Below are positions 1-8,711 of a stretch of 64,000 nt of DNA, piece by piece. The translations under genes and the position numbers were made by a program. Within the stretch, counting starts at the first letter, position 1; every line of letters starts with the position of its first letter. This stretch comes from Pseudothermotoga sp. (GTDB lineage Bacteria; Thermotogota; Thermotogae; Thermotogales; DSM-5069): positions 5,883-69,882 of the forward strand of contig DOKY01000021.1 of assembly GCA_003510135.1 (NCBI GenBank). Direction: 5' to 3'. A model generated the notes under the pieces. That model was not told the DNA's origin, did not search any database, and worked only from the letters and a program-made list of their open reading frames with translations.

Positions 1-6
1 TCGATC

Positions 7-867
7 ATGGCACAAATGCTCAGACTGATTCCACAGAAAAGCGTCCAGGAAGCAAAGCAAACGGTTGAAATCACGCCGGCGGAGCGCGTCGCAGGAAAGA
101 GTTCAAATCAGTCACGGAATCGCTCTCGCGTTTTTGACATCGCACTGGAAAGGATATTCTTTCCGATCTTTCTGATCCTCTTTGGAGTATTCTTGCTAAC
201 GCTGAGCCTGAAACTGTTCAAGTTGAAGGGCACACTTCTGCTTTTGCTCCTCGGCGCAGTGACCTTCGCCGTGGTGTTGTCCCTGCTTTCTCTCGTTTTT
301 TCGATCATAAAACCTGAGTTCGAGCTTACACGAGCAGAACTGGCGCAGGACACGGTTATGGAGCAAAGTCCGCAAACAAGCATTGAGTTCGTGGAATCGA
401 CGCCTGTGAGAGTGACCCAGACACAGCGCGATCCGAGGAGAATCGTTGATTTCCTGAACTGGACCTCCGTGACCCTGCTGATCTTTGCTGGTGTTTTCAT
501 GATCTATCTGACCGTCTACGTTTCGAAGAACGTCGGAGCTCTGATCGAAGAACATAAAAGTGCTGTGGCAGGTGCAGAGGAAGGCTCACGCCACGAAGAA
601 TCTTTGAAGTTCGATCCTTCCGAGCGTTTCGTCGCTGAGGCGTACTGGTGGCTGAGAAACAAATTCTTTGCTGGATTTAATCATCTGACTCCGTATGAGG
701 TTTTGAACATGAAAGGCTCGTTTGAACCGTTCGGAAGGCTCACGGACATCTACGTTAAGCTTCGCTATGGCAACAAGAGGTTGACGAACGAGGAAATCGA
801 AGCGTTCTACGAGAATTTGCTGACGACCGTCGAATGGCTCAAGAACCGCCCACAAGGTGAAAAATGA
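7..867 (+). CDS. Membrane protein with DUF4129-like C-terminus (start possibly upstream of window)
   Basis: Encodes about 286 residues if the ATG at 7 is used. The frame is open to the window edge, so the true start may lie outside. Hydrophobic stretches at about residues 50-70, 76-100 and 152-173 predict three membrane segments, with polar stretches between and after them. The C-terminal 75 residues (a LTPYE motif near 228, then a helix-rich part with KLRYG near 251-255) resemble the cytosolic DUF4129 domain often found with transglutaminase-like or MoxR-linked membrane proteins. This match is from memory of the pattern and is moderate. It converges on the dehydrogenase gene ending at 908 with a 40-base gap and no clear terminator. 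Function unknown. Confidence 0.6.
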   Translation: MAQMLRLIPQKSVQEAKQTVEITPAERVAGKSSNQSRNRSRVFDIALERIFFPIFLILFGVFLLTLSLKLFKLKGTLLLLLLGAVTFAVVLSLLSLVFSIIKPEFELTRAELAQDTVMEQSPQTSIEFVESTPVRVTQTQRDPRRIVDFLNWTSVTLLIFAGVFMIYLTVYVSKNVGALIEEHKSAVAGAEEGSRHEESLKFDPSERFVAEAYWWLRNKFFAGFNHLTPYEVLNMKGSFEPFGRLTDIYVKLRYGNKRLTNEEIEAFYENLLTTVEWLKNRPQGEK

Positions 868-907
868 GCCGACAGGTTTGACAACTTTCGATCAAAACAG
901 AAAGAGT

Positions 908-1897
908 TTAGATTTTGACGATGCATTTCGTGTCTGCAGCTTCCCTCGCACAAAGGGCCACGTGAGTGGCGTAAATCGATTCTTCAGGAGTGACCATGCA
1001 CTTACCTTTGCCAAGTATTTGATTCAAGAAGTCTTCAAATATGCAGCCTTGAGCCTGACTCTCGAGCAGATGCGTACCCGTCTGATCTGTAAGTATAACT
1101 CTCCGATCGATCACTTCCAAGATTGCTTTTGTTCCAACTAACCTCAGCCTGTCATCATCGTGAGTCTCTGCCCCCTGAGGGCGTAGGTAGTCCACCGTCA
1201 GTGTGGCAATTACTTCGTGTTCGAGTTCGAACAGACACGCCCCGGTGACTTCGAGCTCACCATGTTCATTGTTGGCAATGCGAGACTGCAGAGCATACAC
1301 ACTCAGATAATGTAGTCTGGATATCCAGTGGATCCAATCGATCGCGTGTATCCCAACCCAGACGATGGTACCACCGAATGTGTCACGCTTCTTGAAGAAG
1401 GAGGGCCTTTGGCCGAGTTTGTAAGATTTCTGCGCATGGATCAACCTTATTTCCCCGATCGCACCGGATTCGACCAGTTTCTTCGCAGTCAAGAACCACG
1501 GTTTGTACCTGAGCCCGAACATCGCTGTGAAGAACACTTTGCCCTCCAGTTTGGTGTAGAGTTCTTGTATCTGCAAAAGGTCCCCAAAATTCGTTGCGAT
1601 CGGCTTTTCAACGAATGCGTGAATACCCATTTGAAGTGCTTCCTGCAGGATTTTTCCGTTCATATGAAAGTGTGTGTTTATCACTACAGCGTCTGGTTTT
1701 TCAGTCTTCAACATTTGAAGATGATCTTCGTAGATGCGCGGCTTTATGCTGGCCTGCCTGAGCTTTGAGAGGAGGGAACTGATGTCTTCTCCAGGTACAC
1801 CGGGTGAAACAGCAATGATTTCGATCTTTTCACTGAGAGATTCCAGCACATAACCGTAATGGCCACTACTACCAACGATACAGACCTTTACTTTCAA
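908..1897 (-). CDS. Gfo/Idh/MocA family NAD(P)-dependent oxidoreductase
   Basis: A 329-residue protein of the sugar or inositol dehydrogenase-like family. The N-terminal Rossmann strand has a glycine motif (GSSGHYG, residues 9-15), and the family EKP motif with its active-site lysine is at 97-99. A later HAIDWIHW segment lies in the alpha/beta substrate domain. It is the last gene of a leftward operon with a solute-binding protein, two permeases and a second Gfo/Idh/MocA gene. Its ATG overlaps the stop of that gene by 4 bases (1894-1897), so translation is probably coupled. The two enzymes together suggest oxidation and re-reduction steps on an imported sugar, glycoside or inositol. The substrate cannot be read from sequence. 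Confidence 0.85.
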   Translation of the reverse strand: MKVKVCIVGSSGHYGYVLESLSEKIEIIAVSPGVPGEDISSLLSKLRQASIKPRIYEDHLQMLKTEKPDAVVINTHFHMNGKILQEALQMGIHAFVEKPIATNFGDLLQIQELYTKLEGKVFFTAMFGLRYKPWFLTAKKLVESGAIGEIRLIHAQKSYKLGQRPSFFKKRDTFGGTIVWVGIHAIDWIHWISRLHYLSVYALQSRIANNEHGELEVTGACLFELEHEVIATLTVDYLRPQGAETHDDDRLRLVGTKAILEVIDRRVILTDQTGTHLLESQAQGCIFEDFLNQILGKGKCMVTPEESIYATHVALCAREAADTKCIVKI

Positions 1898-3096
1898 GGT
1901 GCGAACACCTCACATCGGTCTGACGAAATTTCTTTTGGCTTCACCGCCCACGGTAAGCGAAGTTCGCTGGGAAGCTTTTCCAACCTGAAGCATTCCTTCA
2001 GTACCTCATCGAGACCTTCTATCCAGACGAGAGGTGGCTCACCATCCGATCTTTTCAGCTTCACCGGCAAGTCATGAATCTCAGACGATAAATGTGCACA
2101 GTTGATCACTCTCGTCAAACTGAGCGCAGACTCTAAGGTGCAATACACTTTCTCTTCGCCGCGTATAATGTCGACAACGTCCCAGAGTTTTTTCATACTC
2201 GCGTGATCCACAGGTCCATACAGGTCGCGTGAACCATCTTTGAAAACAGCGAGGAAACAGCTCGTACTTTCGGGAAAGTCCCCATGGTTGAAGTACAGCC
2301 GTGCATTCTCGAAGTGCAGTTCAAAAACAGGACCGATCTTGTTTCTCACAGCATGAGATGCAAGAAACAGAATCTCAGTATTCATCGTCCTGATCTTCAT
2401 GGCGCAAGTATCGAAATTTTCAATGTCGTTTGCTCTGTAGAGTTCTGCCTGAACCGTTTCCGGTGATGCGCTGTCGAGCACGCTGGGGCCGAGCAAGAAC
2501 ATCATGAAGTGCAGAAAATGAGCGGTGGCGTTGGAGGCAACGCTATCGAACACCCACTTACCATCGACCTTGATCCTGCCAGCCCACGTTGATCTCTTGT
2601 AATATGCCGTGTCTCTCGGCCACAACACCAGAGCTTTAAATTTCTCTGCCTTTCCAAACCGGCCAGCCAGAAAATCTCTCTTGAGTCTCTGAACGGCTTC
2701 ATCATGACACCATTGGAATCCCACCGCAACGATGCGGTGTGACTCGTCCCGAGCCTTGATCATGCTCTTAACTTCATGTATGGTTGGTGCCGCAGGTTTT
2801 TCGCACAGCACATGGCTTCCATGAAGCAGCGCCTCGCATGTTTGTTCGCAATGCAGATGGATCGGTGTTGAGATCACAACAAGGTCCGCGAAGCAACTTG
2901 AGTAGAACTGGCCCAAACTTTCGAAAATCGGTACCTTACAATTCAGTAGAGTCTGGTACAGCTCACTTCGATAGGCAAACGGATCGATTACACCGATCAG
3001 TTCAACGTTGTGTCTCCCTCCTTCCATGAGAAGCTGCTCTGCATACTTTCTGCCATAGCCTCCCACGCCCACGAGTGCTACCTTGATTGGTCTCAT
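1894..3096 (-). CDS. Gfo/Idh/MocA family oxidoreductase (second member)
   Basis: A 400-residue dehydrogenase-like protein with an N-terminal dinucleotide motif (VGVGGYG, residues 9-15) and a CEKPAA segment near residue 100 that carries the catalytic lysine. It is longer than the 329-residue neighbour because of a larger C-terminal domain. It starts 3 bases after the permease stop codon and ends overlapping the downstream paralogue by 4 bases. The pair belongs to the ABC-transporter operon that begins at 6118. Known relatives oxidise or reduce cyclic sugars, inositols or biliverdin; no specific substrate is assigned here. Confidence 0.85.
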   Translation of the reverse strand: MRPIKVALVGVGGYGRKYAEQLLMEGGRHNVELIGVIDPFAYRSELYQTLLNCKVPIFESLGQFYSSCFADLVVISTPIHLHCEQTCEALLHGSHVLCEKPAAPTIHEVKSMIKARDESHRIVAVGFQWCHDEAVQRLKRDFLAGRFGKAEKFKALVLWPRDTAYYKRSTWAGRIKVDGKWVFDSVASNATAHFLHFMMFLLGPSVLDSASPETVQAELYRANDIENFDTCAMKIRTMNTEILFLASHAVRNKIGPVFELHFENARLYFNHGDFPESTSCFLAVFKDGSRDLYGPVDHASMKKLWDVVDIIRGEEKVYCTLESALSLTRVINCAHLSSEIHDLPVKLKRSDGEPPLVWIEGLDEVLKECFRLEKLPSELRLPWAVKPKEISSDRCEVFAP

Positions 3097-3099
3097 GTG

Positions 3100-3912
3100 T
3101 CAGTATTTCAGCCCTCCCGCTGTAATGCCACGCATGAAGAATCTCTGGAACAACAAGAATATCACCAGAGTTGGTATTATGGTCAACGTGGAGAAGGCAA
3201 GGATCGTGTTCCACGGTGTACCTCCGAATTCGCCTTGGATCACTGCCAGCGCGAGCTGCAGTGTGTAAAGACTCCTCTTGTTAACGACAAGCAGTGGGAG
3301 TACAAAATCGTTCCATCTCCAGGTGAAGGAAAAGATCGACAGCGCTGCGATAAGAGGCTTGGATAACGGAAAGACGATCTTCCAGAATATCGCCCATTCG
3401 CTGGCACCGTCAACCTTCGCGCTCTCAAGAAACTCATCCGGTATATCCCTCATGTACTGAATCGCGGTGAACATACCTGTCGGAGTGTAAACAGCAGGTA
3501 GTATCAATCCCCACAAGTTGTTGATCAAACCAAGACGCCTTATGATGACGAACAATGGGACCATGATGACTTGAGCGGTTATGAAAAGCGTCATGACAAC
3601 CAGACGGTTCAGAGTGATCTTGCCTATGAAAGTTCCCTTCGCGAGTCCGTAACCACCCATGACGCTCGTCATCACGGTTATGATCGTTGCAACAACAGCA
3701 ACAAACAATGTGTTTCTCAAATACGTGAGCATGTCTTGTTTCCGCAGAGCCTCTATGTATCCCTGCAGGCTTGGATTTTGCGGAAAAACGGTCGGCGGGT
3801 ATGAGTAGATCTCCTTCAAACCCTTGAACGAGGAAGCAATGGAATAATAAACTGGAAGCATGTAGAGCAAGAGCATCACTATGAGAAAGATCAACTTTAT
3901 GTATCTGGCCAT
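3100..3912 (-). CDS. Carbohydrate ABC transporter permease, MalG type
   Basis: A 270-residue inner-membrane permease with about six hydrophobic segments. It has the cytoplasmic EAA loop (ESAKVDGAS, then a WKIVFPLSKP continuation, near residues 155-180) that docks on the ATPase. Its length and the C-terminal GGLKY-type ending fit the MalG/CUT1 family. A strong ribosome-binding site (GGGAGGG) precedes the ATG. It lies 15 bases after the partner permease, in the leftward operon with the solute-binding protein at 4841-6118. No ATPase gene is present in the operon, so a shared MsmX/MalK-type ATPase elsewhere is presumably used. Confidence 0.92.
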   Translation of the reverse strand: MARYIKLIFLIVMLLLYMLPVYYSIASSFKGLKEIYSYPPTVFPQNPSLQGYIEALRKQDMLTYLRNTLFVAVVATIITVMTSVMGGYGLAKGTFIGKITLNRLVVMTLFITAQVIMVPLFVIIRRLGLINNLWGLILPAVYTPTGMFTAIQYMRDIPDEFLESAKVDGASEWAIFWKIVFPLSKPLIAALSIFSFTWRWNDFVLPLLVVNKRSLYTLQLALAVIQGEFGGTPWNTILAFSTLTIIPTLVIFLLFQRFFMRGITAGGLKY

Positions 3913-3927
3913 CGATTTCCCTCCCAG

Positions 3928-4779
3928 TCAGCGTTCGCGAACACGTAAAGTCACTACCGCTATCACAAATGAAACCAGGAGAAACACGACCGACATCGCA
4001 TAGGCATAACCTATTCGCCATTGAGTGAACGCAGTGTTGTAAATGTAGAGTGGTGTGACCATCGTCGAATAACCTGGCCCGCCACCCGTCAAGACATACA
4101 CGCCAGCAAAATCTCTGAACACATGGGCTATCGCGGTCGTCAAAACGAGCAAGTTCGTGTTCTTCAAAAGTGGAAAGGTGACATACCAAAACGTTTGCCA
4201 CCTGTTCGCACCGTCGACTCTCGCCGCTTCGTGGAATTCTTCGGGTACTGATTGCAGACCCGTTATGAACATCATCATCAAAAGGCCCGTCATGCCCCAC
4301 GTCCGCAACAAAGAAATAGCAAAAAGTGCAGGGGTTGGTTTGAGCAACCATGGCACAGGACTGAAACCGGCAGATTTGATAATGTGATTCAGCAAGCCAA
4401 GATCATAAGAAAGGAGCCATTTAAACATGGTCGTCCCCGCAACAGCTGGCATCATGTAGGGCCAGTAGAAGAATGCCCTCAGAATTTTCGAAAATGTGGT
4501 CTCTTTGTAGAGACAAACCGCAAGTGCAAGTGGGACGAAGAAACACATCGGCACCGTCATCATCAAAAGCTTTATCGACACCCAGATGGAATTCCAAAAC
4601 CACTTGTCTTCGAGTAATCTCAAAAAGTTGTCCCAACCGGTGAACTTTGGAGGACTGAGCAAATCCCAGCTGAAGAAACTCATCACGAACACGCTGAACA
4701 CAGGAAGGAGTACGAATATGAACAAGAAAACCAACGCCGGAACTGCAAAGAGAAACCTGCTGTTGATAAGCTTCTTCAT
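3928..4779 (-). CDS. Carbohydrate ABC transporter permease, MalF type
   Basis: A 283-residue membrane permease. A longer reading frame reaches 4878, but the ATG at 4779 is preferred: a GAGGAGG ribosome-binding site sits just upstream, and the protein then begins with a short basic stretch and the first membrane helix. The EAA loop (EAARVDGAN) is near residue 180. It pairs with the MalG-type permease downstream and the solute-binding protein upstream. The gap to the binding-protein gene holds a 9-bp GC-rich hairpin (4812-4833), a usual place for expression of the two genes to be set apart. Confidence 0.92.
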   Translation of the reverse strand: MKKLINSRFLFAVPALVFLFIFVLLPVFSVFVMSFFSWDLLSPPKFTGWDNFLRLLEDKWFWNSIWVSIKLLMMTVPMCFFVPLALAVCLYKETTFSKILRAFFYWPYMMPAVAGTTMFKWLLSYDLGLLNHIIKSAGFSPVPWLLKPTPALFAISLLRTWGMTGLLMMMFITGLQSVPEEFHEAARVDGANRWQTFWYVTFPLLKNTNLLVLTTAIAHVFRDFAGVYVLTGGGPGYSTMVTPLYIYNTAFTQWRIGYAYAMSVVFLLVSFVIAVVTLRVRER

Positions 4780-4811
4780 CCCATTCCTCCTCAATTTCCA
4801 AAGGCTGAAAC

Positions 4812-4833
4812 GGGGGTGTCGAGTGACACCCCC
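4812..4833 (-). promoter_or_regulatory. Intercistronic hairpin after the solute-binding protein gene
   Basis: A perfect 9-bp stem (GGGGGTGTC paired with GACACCCCC) with a 4-base loop lies between the binding-protein stop and the permease start. No T-run follows it on the minus strand, so it is more likely an mRNA 3'-end stabiliser or partial attenuator that raises binding-protein levels over permease levels. That role is inferred from similar hairpins in other ABC operons. Confidence 0.6.
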
Positions 4834-4840
4834 AGATATT

Positions 4841-6118
4841 TCACTTCTTGCCTCCGAGTTCTGCAACGAGTTTTTCATACTCTTTCCTAATGTTCTTTAT
4901 GGCTTCATCCAAGTTCATTTGACCGGCGATCACGGCCGACATCTGGCTCACGATTGGGGTCTGCAACCTGGAATAAACCGTAGAATTGCGCACCGTGACG
5001 ACCCAGTTTGGCGTGACCTCTGCCAATCTTCCACAGACAGCCTGAACTTGTTTCATAACCTCTTTGTCGTAGTCAACCTCGTGTTCTTTATACGCGGACA
5101 TATGGTAAGTCTTTTTCAGGTAGATGTCATAGCCAAGCCCTTTCCAGCCAATCCAGAGGGCAAACTTGGCAGCAGCCTCTTCCCTGTCTTGCTTTCCCGT
5201 TTTGAACGCTCCAAAGAATCTTCCACCCTCGCAGCTCAACCATTCCGCATCCTTTGGAAGATATGCGGGTACGAAATTCTTTTCAGCCTTGAGCAAATCC
5301 AACGTGCTCCAGCTCCCAGCCCAAAGGACCGCAGTCAAGCCTCCGGTGAAAGCCATATTTGGGTCCTGTGCGGCTATCCATTCCGCTGGGACCATGAGAT
5401 TCTCCTTGAAAAGACTTATGAACTCTTCGAGCACTTGTTTTGCCCTGGGGTCTTTGTCCAACATGAATTCGAGGTTCTCATCCAAAATTTTGACACCTCG
5501 GATACCTAGGTAGCAGAACAGTCTTTCAGCAGTTCTCTGCATAGACATCGCATATGGCAGGTTGTTCGCTTCCTTCACTTTTTTGAGGACGTCGACAAAT
5601 TCTTCCCATGTCCACGGTTCAGATCTGCCTCCAAACGGTGGGAATGGGATCTTCGCCTTCTTAAAGTAATCTGCGTTCACCCACAGGCACTGCATCGTGA
5701 AATGCAAAGGCACGTATCTGATTTCACCTTTTGTATCAACGATCCTGACGGCTGTTACGTCGTACATTGCTTTGAGGTACTGATCAGGCGTGATACCGAG
5801 GTGTTTTTGGATGTACGGTCTCAGGTCGATCATGTACTGCATGTAGCCCGGAGCGTACGGGTAAGTGATCGTGACCAGATCCGGTAAATCCCCACTCATG
5901 ATGCCAAGTCTGACCTTCTGCTCGTACTGTGCATAGGGAACATCCACCAACTCAAACTCCACATCTGGATTCTGTTTCTTGTACTCCACAATTGCTGCCT
6001 CAAGCCCTTCCCTCTCTGTGCCACCACCACACCACACGACCAACTTGATCTTAGCTGCCACGGCGCTTACAGCCAGAGCCGCGATCAAGAAGAGTGAAAT
6101 CCACTTGAAGTACTTCAC
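4841..6118 (-). CDS. Carbohydrate ABC transporter solute-binding protein (family 1)
   Basis: A 425-residue secreted protein. The N-terminus has a basic start and a hydrophobic core ending in an AVAAK-type signal peptidase I site near residue 22; no lipobox cysteine is present. The mature start, ending in VVWCGGGTE, and the later GDLPDLV segment are typical of MalE-like sugar-binding proteins. Translation starts at GTG 6118 behind a GGGAGGAGGGG ribosome-binding site. It heads the operon with two permeases and two Gfo/Idh/MocA dehydrogenases, driven by a good promoter at 6153-6181. The ligand is unknown. Confidence 0.92.
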   Translation of the reverse strand: MKYFKWISLFLIAALAVSAVAAKIKLVVWCGGGTEREGLEAAIVEYKKQNPDVEFELVDVPYAQYEQKVRLGIMSGDLPDLVTITYPYAPGYMQYMIDLRPYIQKHLGITPDQYLKAMYDVTAVRIVDTKGEIRYVPLHFTMQCLWVNADYFKKAKIPFPPFGGRSEPWTWEEFVDVLKKVKEANNLPYAMSMQRTAERLFCYLGIRGVKILDENLEFMLDKDPRAKQVLEEFISLFKENLMVPAEWIAAQDPNMAFTGGLTAVLWAGSWSTLDLLKAEKNFVPAYLPKDAEWLSCEGGRFFGAFKTGKQDREEAAAKFALWIGWKGLGYDIYLKKTYHMSAYKEHEVDYDKEVMKQVQAVCGRLAEVTPNWVVTVRNSTVYSRLQTPIVSQMSAVIAGQMNLDEAIKNIRKEYEKLVAELGGKK

Positions 6119-6152
6119 CTGTACCCCTCCTCCCGGTAAAATGTCCGTAAAA

Positions 6153-6181
6153 ATTTTATCAGAATCCCTTCAGCGTTTCAA
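6153..6181 (-). promoter_or_regulatory. Sigma-A-type promoter of the leftward sugar transport operon
   Basis: On the minus strand a -35 TTGAAA (6176-6181) is followed after exactly 17 bases by a -10 TAAAAT (6153-6158). It lies 35 bases upstream of the GTG start of the binding-protein gene. The spacing and both boxes are close to consensus. No clear operator palindrome was found around it. Confidence 0.65.
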
Positions 6182-6267
6182 GTGCCTTTCACTTGTGCTA
6201 ACACATTTCAAAAGCCCATCGAACGATCTGCGGCGTTGGGCAATTTGTGAAAAATTTTTTATAGCTC

Positions 6268-6296
6268 TTGAGAAAGGTGCGCATCGAGTAGAATAT
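6268..6296 (+). promoter_or_regulatory. Probable promoter of the esterase gene
   Basis: TTGAGA (6268-6273) and GAATAT (6291-6296) are separated by 17 bases. They are 27 bases upstream of the ATG at 6324 and just ahead of its ribosome-binding site. Moderate match to consensus. The 205-base gap between the divergent genes holds this promoter and the opposite one, with no other feature recognised. Confidence 0.45.
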
Positions 6297-6323
6297 TCGC
6301 TAGAAGAGCGTGGAGGGAACAAA

Positions 6324-7082
6324 ATGCGTTTCGTGGATTGTAAAACTGCGAGTTGCTCGCTGCCAGTTTTTGAAGTCAACGGCGAGGTGGGGGTTCTGTT
6401 CGTTCATGGTTTCACGGGTTCACCCCACGATTTCACTTACATGTCTCAGAGAGTTCTGAACGCGGGGTTTTCCGTCTCGGTTCCACGCTTGCCTGGGCAC
6501 GGTACATGCGGTGAAGATTTCCTGACCACCACGGCACACGACTGGCTCCGTCGGGCTTTCGATGCTTATTACGATCTCAGATCCGTTTGCAAGGATGTGT
6601 ACATCGTTGGCCTGTCCATGGGCGGGGTTATAGCAATCATCATGGCGTCCGTTTTGAGACCGAGAAAACTTGTGACCCTGGCGGCTGCCACTCATCTGTA
6701 CAGCAACCGGATAAGGCTGGCCAGGCTCGTCGGTTTGTTCAAAGACAAGCTTCCGAAGCAAAAAACGCAGACGTACGAAGATCCCGCGATGGAGACTCTC
6801 AACAAAGAATACTGGTCCTACGATTGGCCCAGGCAGGCTGCGGAGCTCTACAGATTGATCAAAATGTCGAGAAAAGCTGTGAAACAGATCGTATCTGAAA
6901 CGCTCGTTGTCGCGGCGCGAAACGATGAACTCGTACCGCTGAAAGCCGCGCAGTTCATCTACGACAACGTCCGCTCTGAGAAGAGAAAACTTCTGATCTT
7001 TGAAAAGTCAGGTCATGTGCTTTCCAACGACGTGGAGAAAGAAGCAGTGACCGATGCGGTACTGGCCTGGTTGAGATCCTGA
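6324..7082 (+). CDS. Alpha/beta hydrolase, carboxylesterase (Est30-like)
   Basis: A 252-residue cytosolic esterase. The frame is open from 5979, but the ATG at 6324 is preferred because a GGAGGG ribosome-binding site lies 7 bases upstream and the protein then starts directly with the hydrolase fold. The oxyanion-hole motif HGFTGSP is at 28-34, the nucleophile elbow GLSMGG gives Ser98, and Asp201 (NDELVP) and His231 (SGHVLS) complete the triad. Length and motifs match monomeric monoacylglycerol or carboxyl esterases of the Est30 type. The next gene, a transporter, starts 12 bases downstream, so they probably form one transcript. Confidence 0.85.
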   Translation: MRFVDCKTASCSLPVFEVNGEVGVLFVHGFTGSPHDFTYMSQRVLNAGFSVSVPRLPGHGTCGEDFLTTTAHDWLRRAFDAYYDLRSVCKDVYIVGLSMGGVIAIIMASVLRPRKLVTLAAATHLYSNRIRLARLVGLFKDKLPKQKTQTYEDPAMETLNKEYWSYDWPRQAAELYRLIKMSRKAVKQIVSETLVVAARNDELVPLKAAQFIYDNVRSEKRKLLIFEKSGHVLSNDVEKEAVTDAVLAWLRS

Positions 7083-7094
7083 AGGAGTGATCGG

Positions 7095-8246
7095 GTGAGC
7101 TGGAAGGTTGTTCTGGCGGGTTTTTGCATCTCGCTCATTTTCGGTTTTTCATTCCTTTTCACCAAGAACGCACTTGATCATTTGAAGCCTTTGACATTCC
7201 TTTCGTACCGTTTTTTTGTCGCGAGCGTTTTGTTCGTAACGCTCAAACTTTTTGGTGTGATCAAGTTCGAGAAAAAGCCATACTGGAAGCTCTGGAAACT
7301 GATCATCTTTCAACCCATTCTGTACTTTCTCTTCGAAACTATGGGAGTTGCGAGGATCAACTCGTCTGAAGCCGGCATGATCGTTGCACTGATACCCATC
7401 GTTGTGAACGTGCTGGCGATATTCATGCTCAAAGAACGCGGTGACAGTATCCACTACGCGCTGTTGCTCACGAGCTTTCTGGGTAGCGTGCTCATTGTCG
7501 GATTCAACGTGACGGCTCAGAACCTGCTCGGTAAACTGTTGATGTTGCTTGCGGTCTTTTCGGCGGCGCTGTACACGATCAGCGCGAGGAAGTTCTCGAA
7601 AGAGTTCGCGCCAGAGGAGATTAGCTTCTTCATGATGCTGTCTGGGTTCGTCTTCTTCAGCCTTGTGAGCCTGCTGAGTGGGCAGTTCAAGCTTGTGCTG
7701 AACGTTCATACTGTCTCGGCGGCGCTGTATCTTGGAATTCTTTCATCGGCCGTGGCTTTCTTCCTGCTCAACTACATGGTGAAACATGCGTCGCCCACGG
7801 TGACGAGCCTGTTTTCGAACCTGACCACGGTCGTTGCGTGCATGGCGGGTGTGGTTTTCAGAAATGAAAGAATAGGTTCCGAACAGATTCTGGGAGTCAT
7901 CTTCGTACTCACATCACTCATTGTGATCACCTACAGAAATCGTGAAAAAGAGGCAGAACCTTCTGACCGGTTCAAAATCATGCACGAGAATAAGAACACG
8001 ATCATTCACGTGAATTTGCTCGGAAGAAACCTCCTATTGACACCGCACGCGTACGAGAGAATGGTTGAAAGAGGCGTGAGCTTGGAAGAGTTGAAGGAGT
8101 TGCTCGAATCGAAACATGCCTGCGCAGTGGTTCAGAGAAATGGAAGGATCAGAATAGACAACGGACAGATCGAAGCCATACTGCAGCCATCGATTAAAGC
8201 TCTGTACCTCGTGACGGTGATAAGAAAAGGTGAAAAGGCCCCATAG
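7095..8246 (+). CDS. EamA/DMT-family transporter fused to a DUF4258-like domain
   Basis: A 383-residue protein. Residues 1-285 form a ten-helix drug/metabolite transporter with the two EamA repeats. After a polar linker (about 280-300), residues 301-383 form a small soluble domain with the pattern PHAYERMVERGVS near 317-329, followed by a helix and beta strands. This resembles DUF4258, a small domain usually encoded alone. Start is GTG 7095 behind GGAGTGA. The soluble tail would face the cytosol or outside depending on helix number; with ten helices and both ends inside it would be cytosolic. Substrate unknown. The fusion is in frame with no sign of sequencing error. Confidence 0.8.
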   Translation: MSWKVVLAGFCISLIFGFSFLFTKNALDHLKPLTFLSYRFFVASVLFVTLKLFGVIKFEKKPYWKLWKLIIFQPILYFLFETMGVARINSSEAGMIVALIPIVVNVLAIFMLKERGDSIHYALLLTSFLGSVLIVGFNVTAQNLLGKLLMLLAVFSAALYTISARKFSKEFAPEEISFFMMLSGFVFFSLVSLLSGQFKLVLNVHTVSAALYLGILSSAVAFFLLNYMVKHASPTVTSLFSNLTTVVACMAGVVFRNERIGSEQILGVIFVLTSLIVITYRNREKEAEPSDRFKIMHENKNTIIHVNLLGRNLLLTPHAYERMVERGVSLEELKELLESKHACAVVQRNGRIRIDNGQIEAILQPSIKALYLVTVIRKGEKAP

Positions 8247-8265
8247 CAATCTAACTGATTTCTTC

Positions 8266-8643
8266 TTAACTACCACACTGTGGACACAGGATTAACGATA
8301 CGATGTTCTCTCCCGGTTCAAGTTCCTGCGTGGCAGTACCGCGGAAGGTGCCCACATAGGTTTTGACGCTCACAGAGATGGAATAAGTACCTGGACTCAC
8401 GTATAAACTGACTTGCTCGGGCAGTGTGCCGAAGTTCTCACTCCAGAGCTCCTCGTTCTCCCGAATCAGTGTAATCTTTGTAGATATTATCTGATCTTCC
8501 GCGGGAAAAGTTTCATGTTCAACGAATCTGAAATTGACGATGATCTCGTAGATAGGAGGTTGGGATGTCTGCAGACATCCGCCCAGAATCAGAAGTGATG
8601 CAACAATGCCAAGCAACGCGATTCGTGATGCCAGTAGTCTCAC
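8266..8643 (-). CDS. Small hypothetical lipoprotein
   Basis: A 125-residue protein with a lipoprotein signal peptide: basic N-terminus, hydrophobic core, and a LILGGC lipobox giving lipidated Cys23. The mature part is mostly predicted beta strands and ends in a CPQC pair, which could bind metal or form a disulfide. Start is GTG 8643, with an AGGGAGGT ribosome-binding site 8 bases upstream. It ends 20 bases from the convergent transporter gene and has no clear family. The beta-rich repeats (SLYVSPGTYSI, LEPGENIVSL) resemble PEGA or carboxypeptidase-regulatory-like surface domains, but this is only a visual likeness. Confidence 0.65.
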   Translation of the reverse strand: MRLLASRIALLGIVASLLILGGCLQTSQPPIYEIIVNFRFVEHETFPAEDQIISTKITLIRENEELWSENFGTLPEQVSLYVSPGTYSISVSVKTYVGTFRGTATQELEPGENIVSLILCPQCGS

Positions 8644-8683
8644 ACCTCATACCTCCCTCAACAGACAACTTTGAACCATCGAT

Positions 8684-8711
8684 AAAAGGTGCGGCGCGAG
8701 CCGCACCTTTT
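8684..8711 (-). terminator. Rho-independent terminator of the family-5 binding protein gene
   Basis: A 12-bp perfect stem (AAAAGGTGCGGC with GCCGCACCTTTT, 4-base loop) begins at the last base of the TGA stop of the gene ending at 8711. The T-run on the minus strand is only four bases, so termination may be partial. Transcripts reading through would enter the lipoprotein gene at 8643. Confidence 0.7.

Noticed and set aside
3434..4351. A 305-residue minus-strand open frame in another register of the permease genes
   Set aside because: Overlaps both permease genes in a shifted frame and has a Cys/His/Arg-rich nonsense composition.
4586..5509. A 307-residue plus-strand open frame
   Set aside because: Antisense to the solute-binding protein and permease; no start signal and no recognisable domain.
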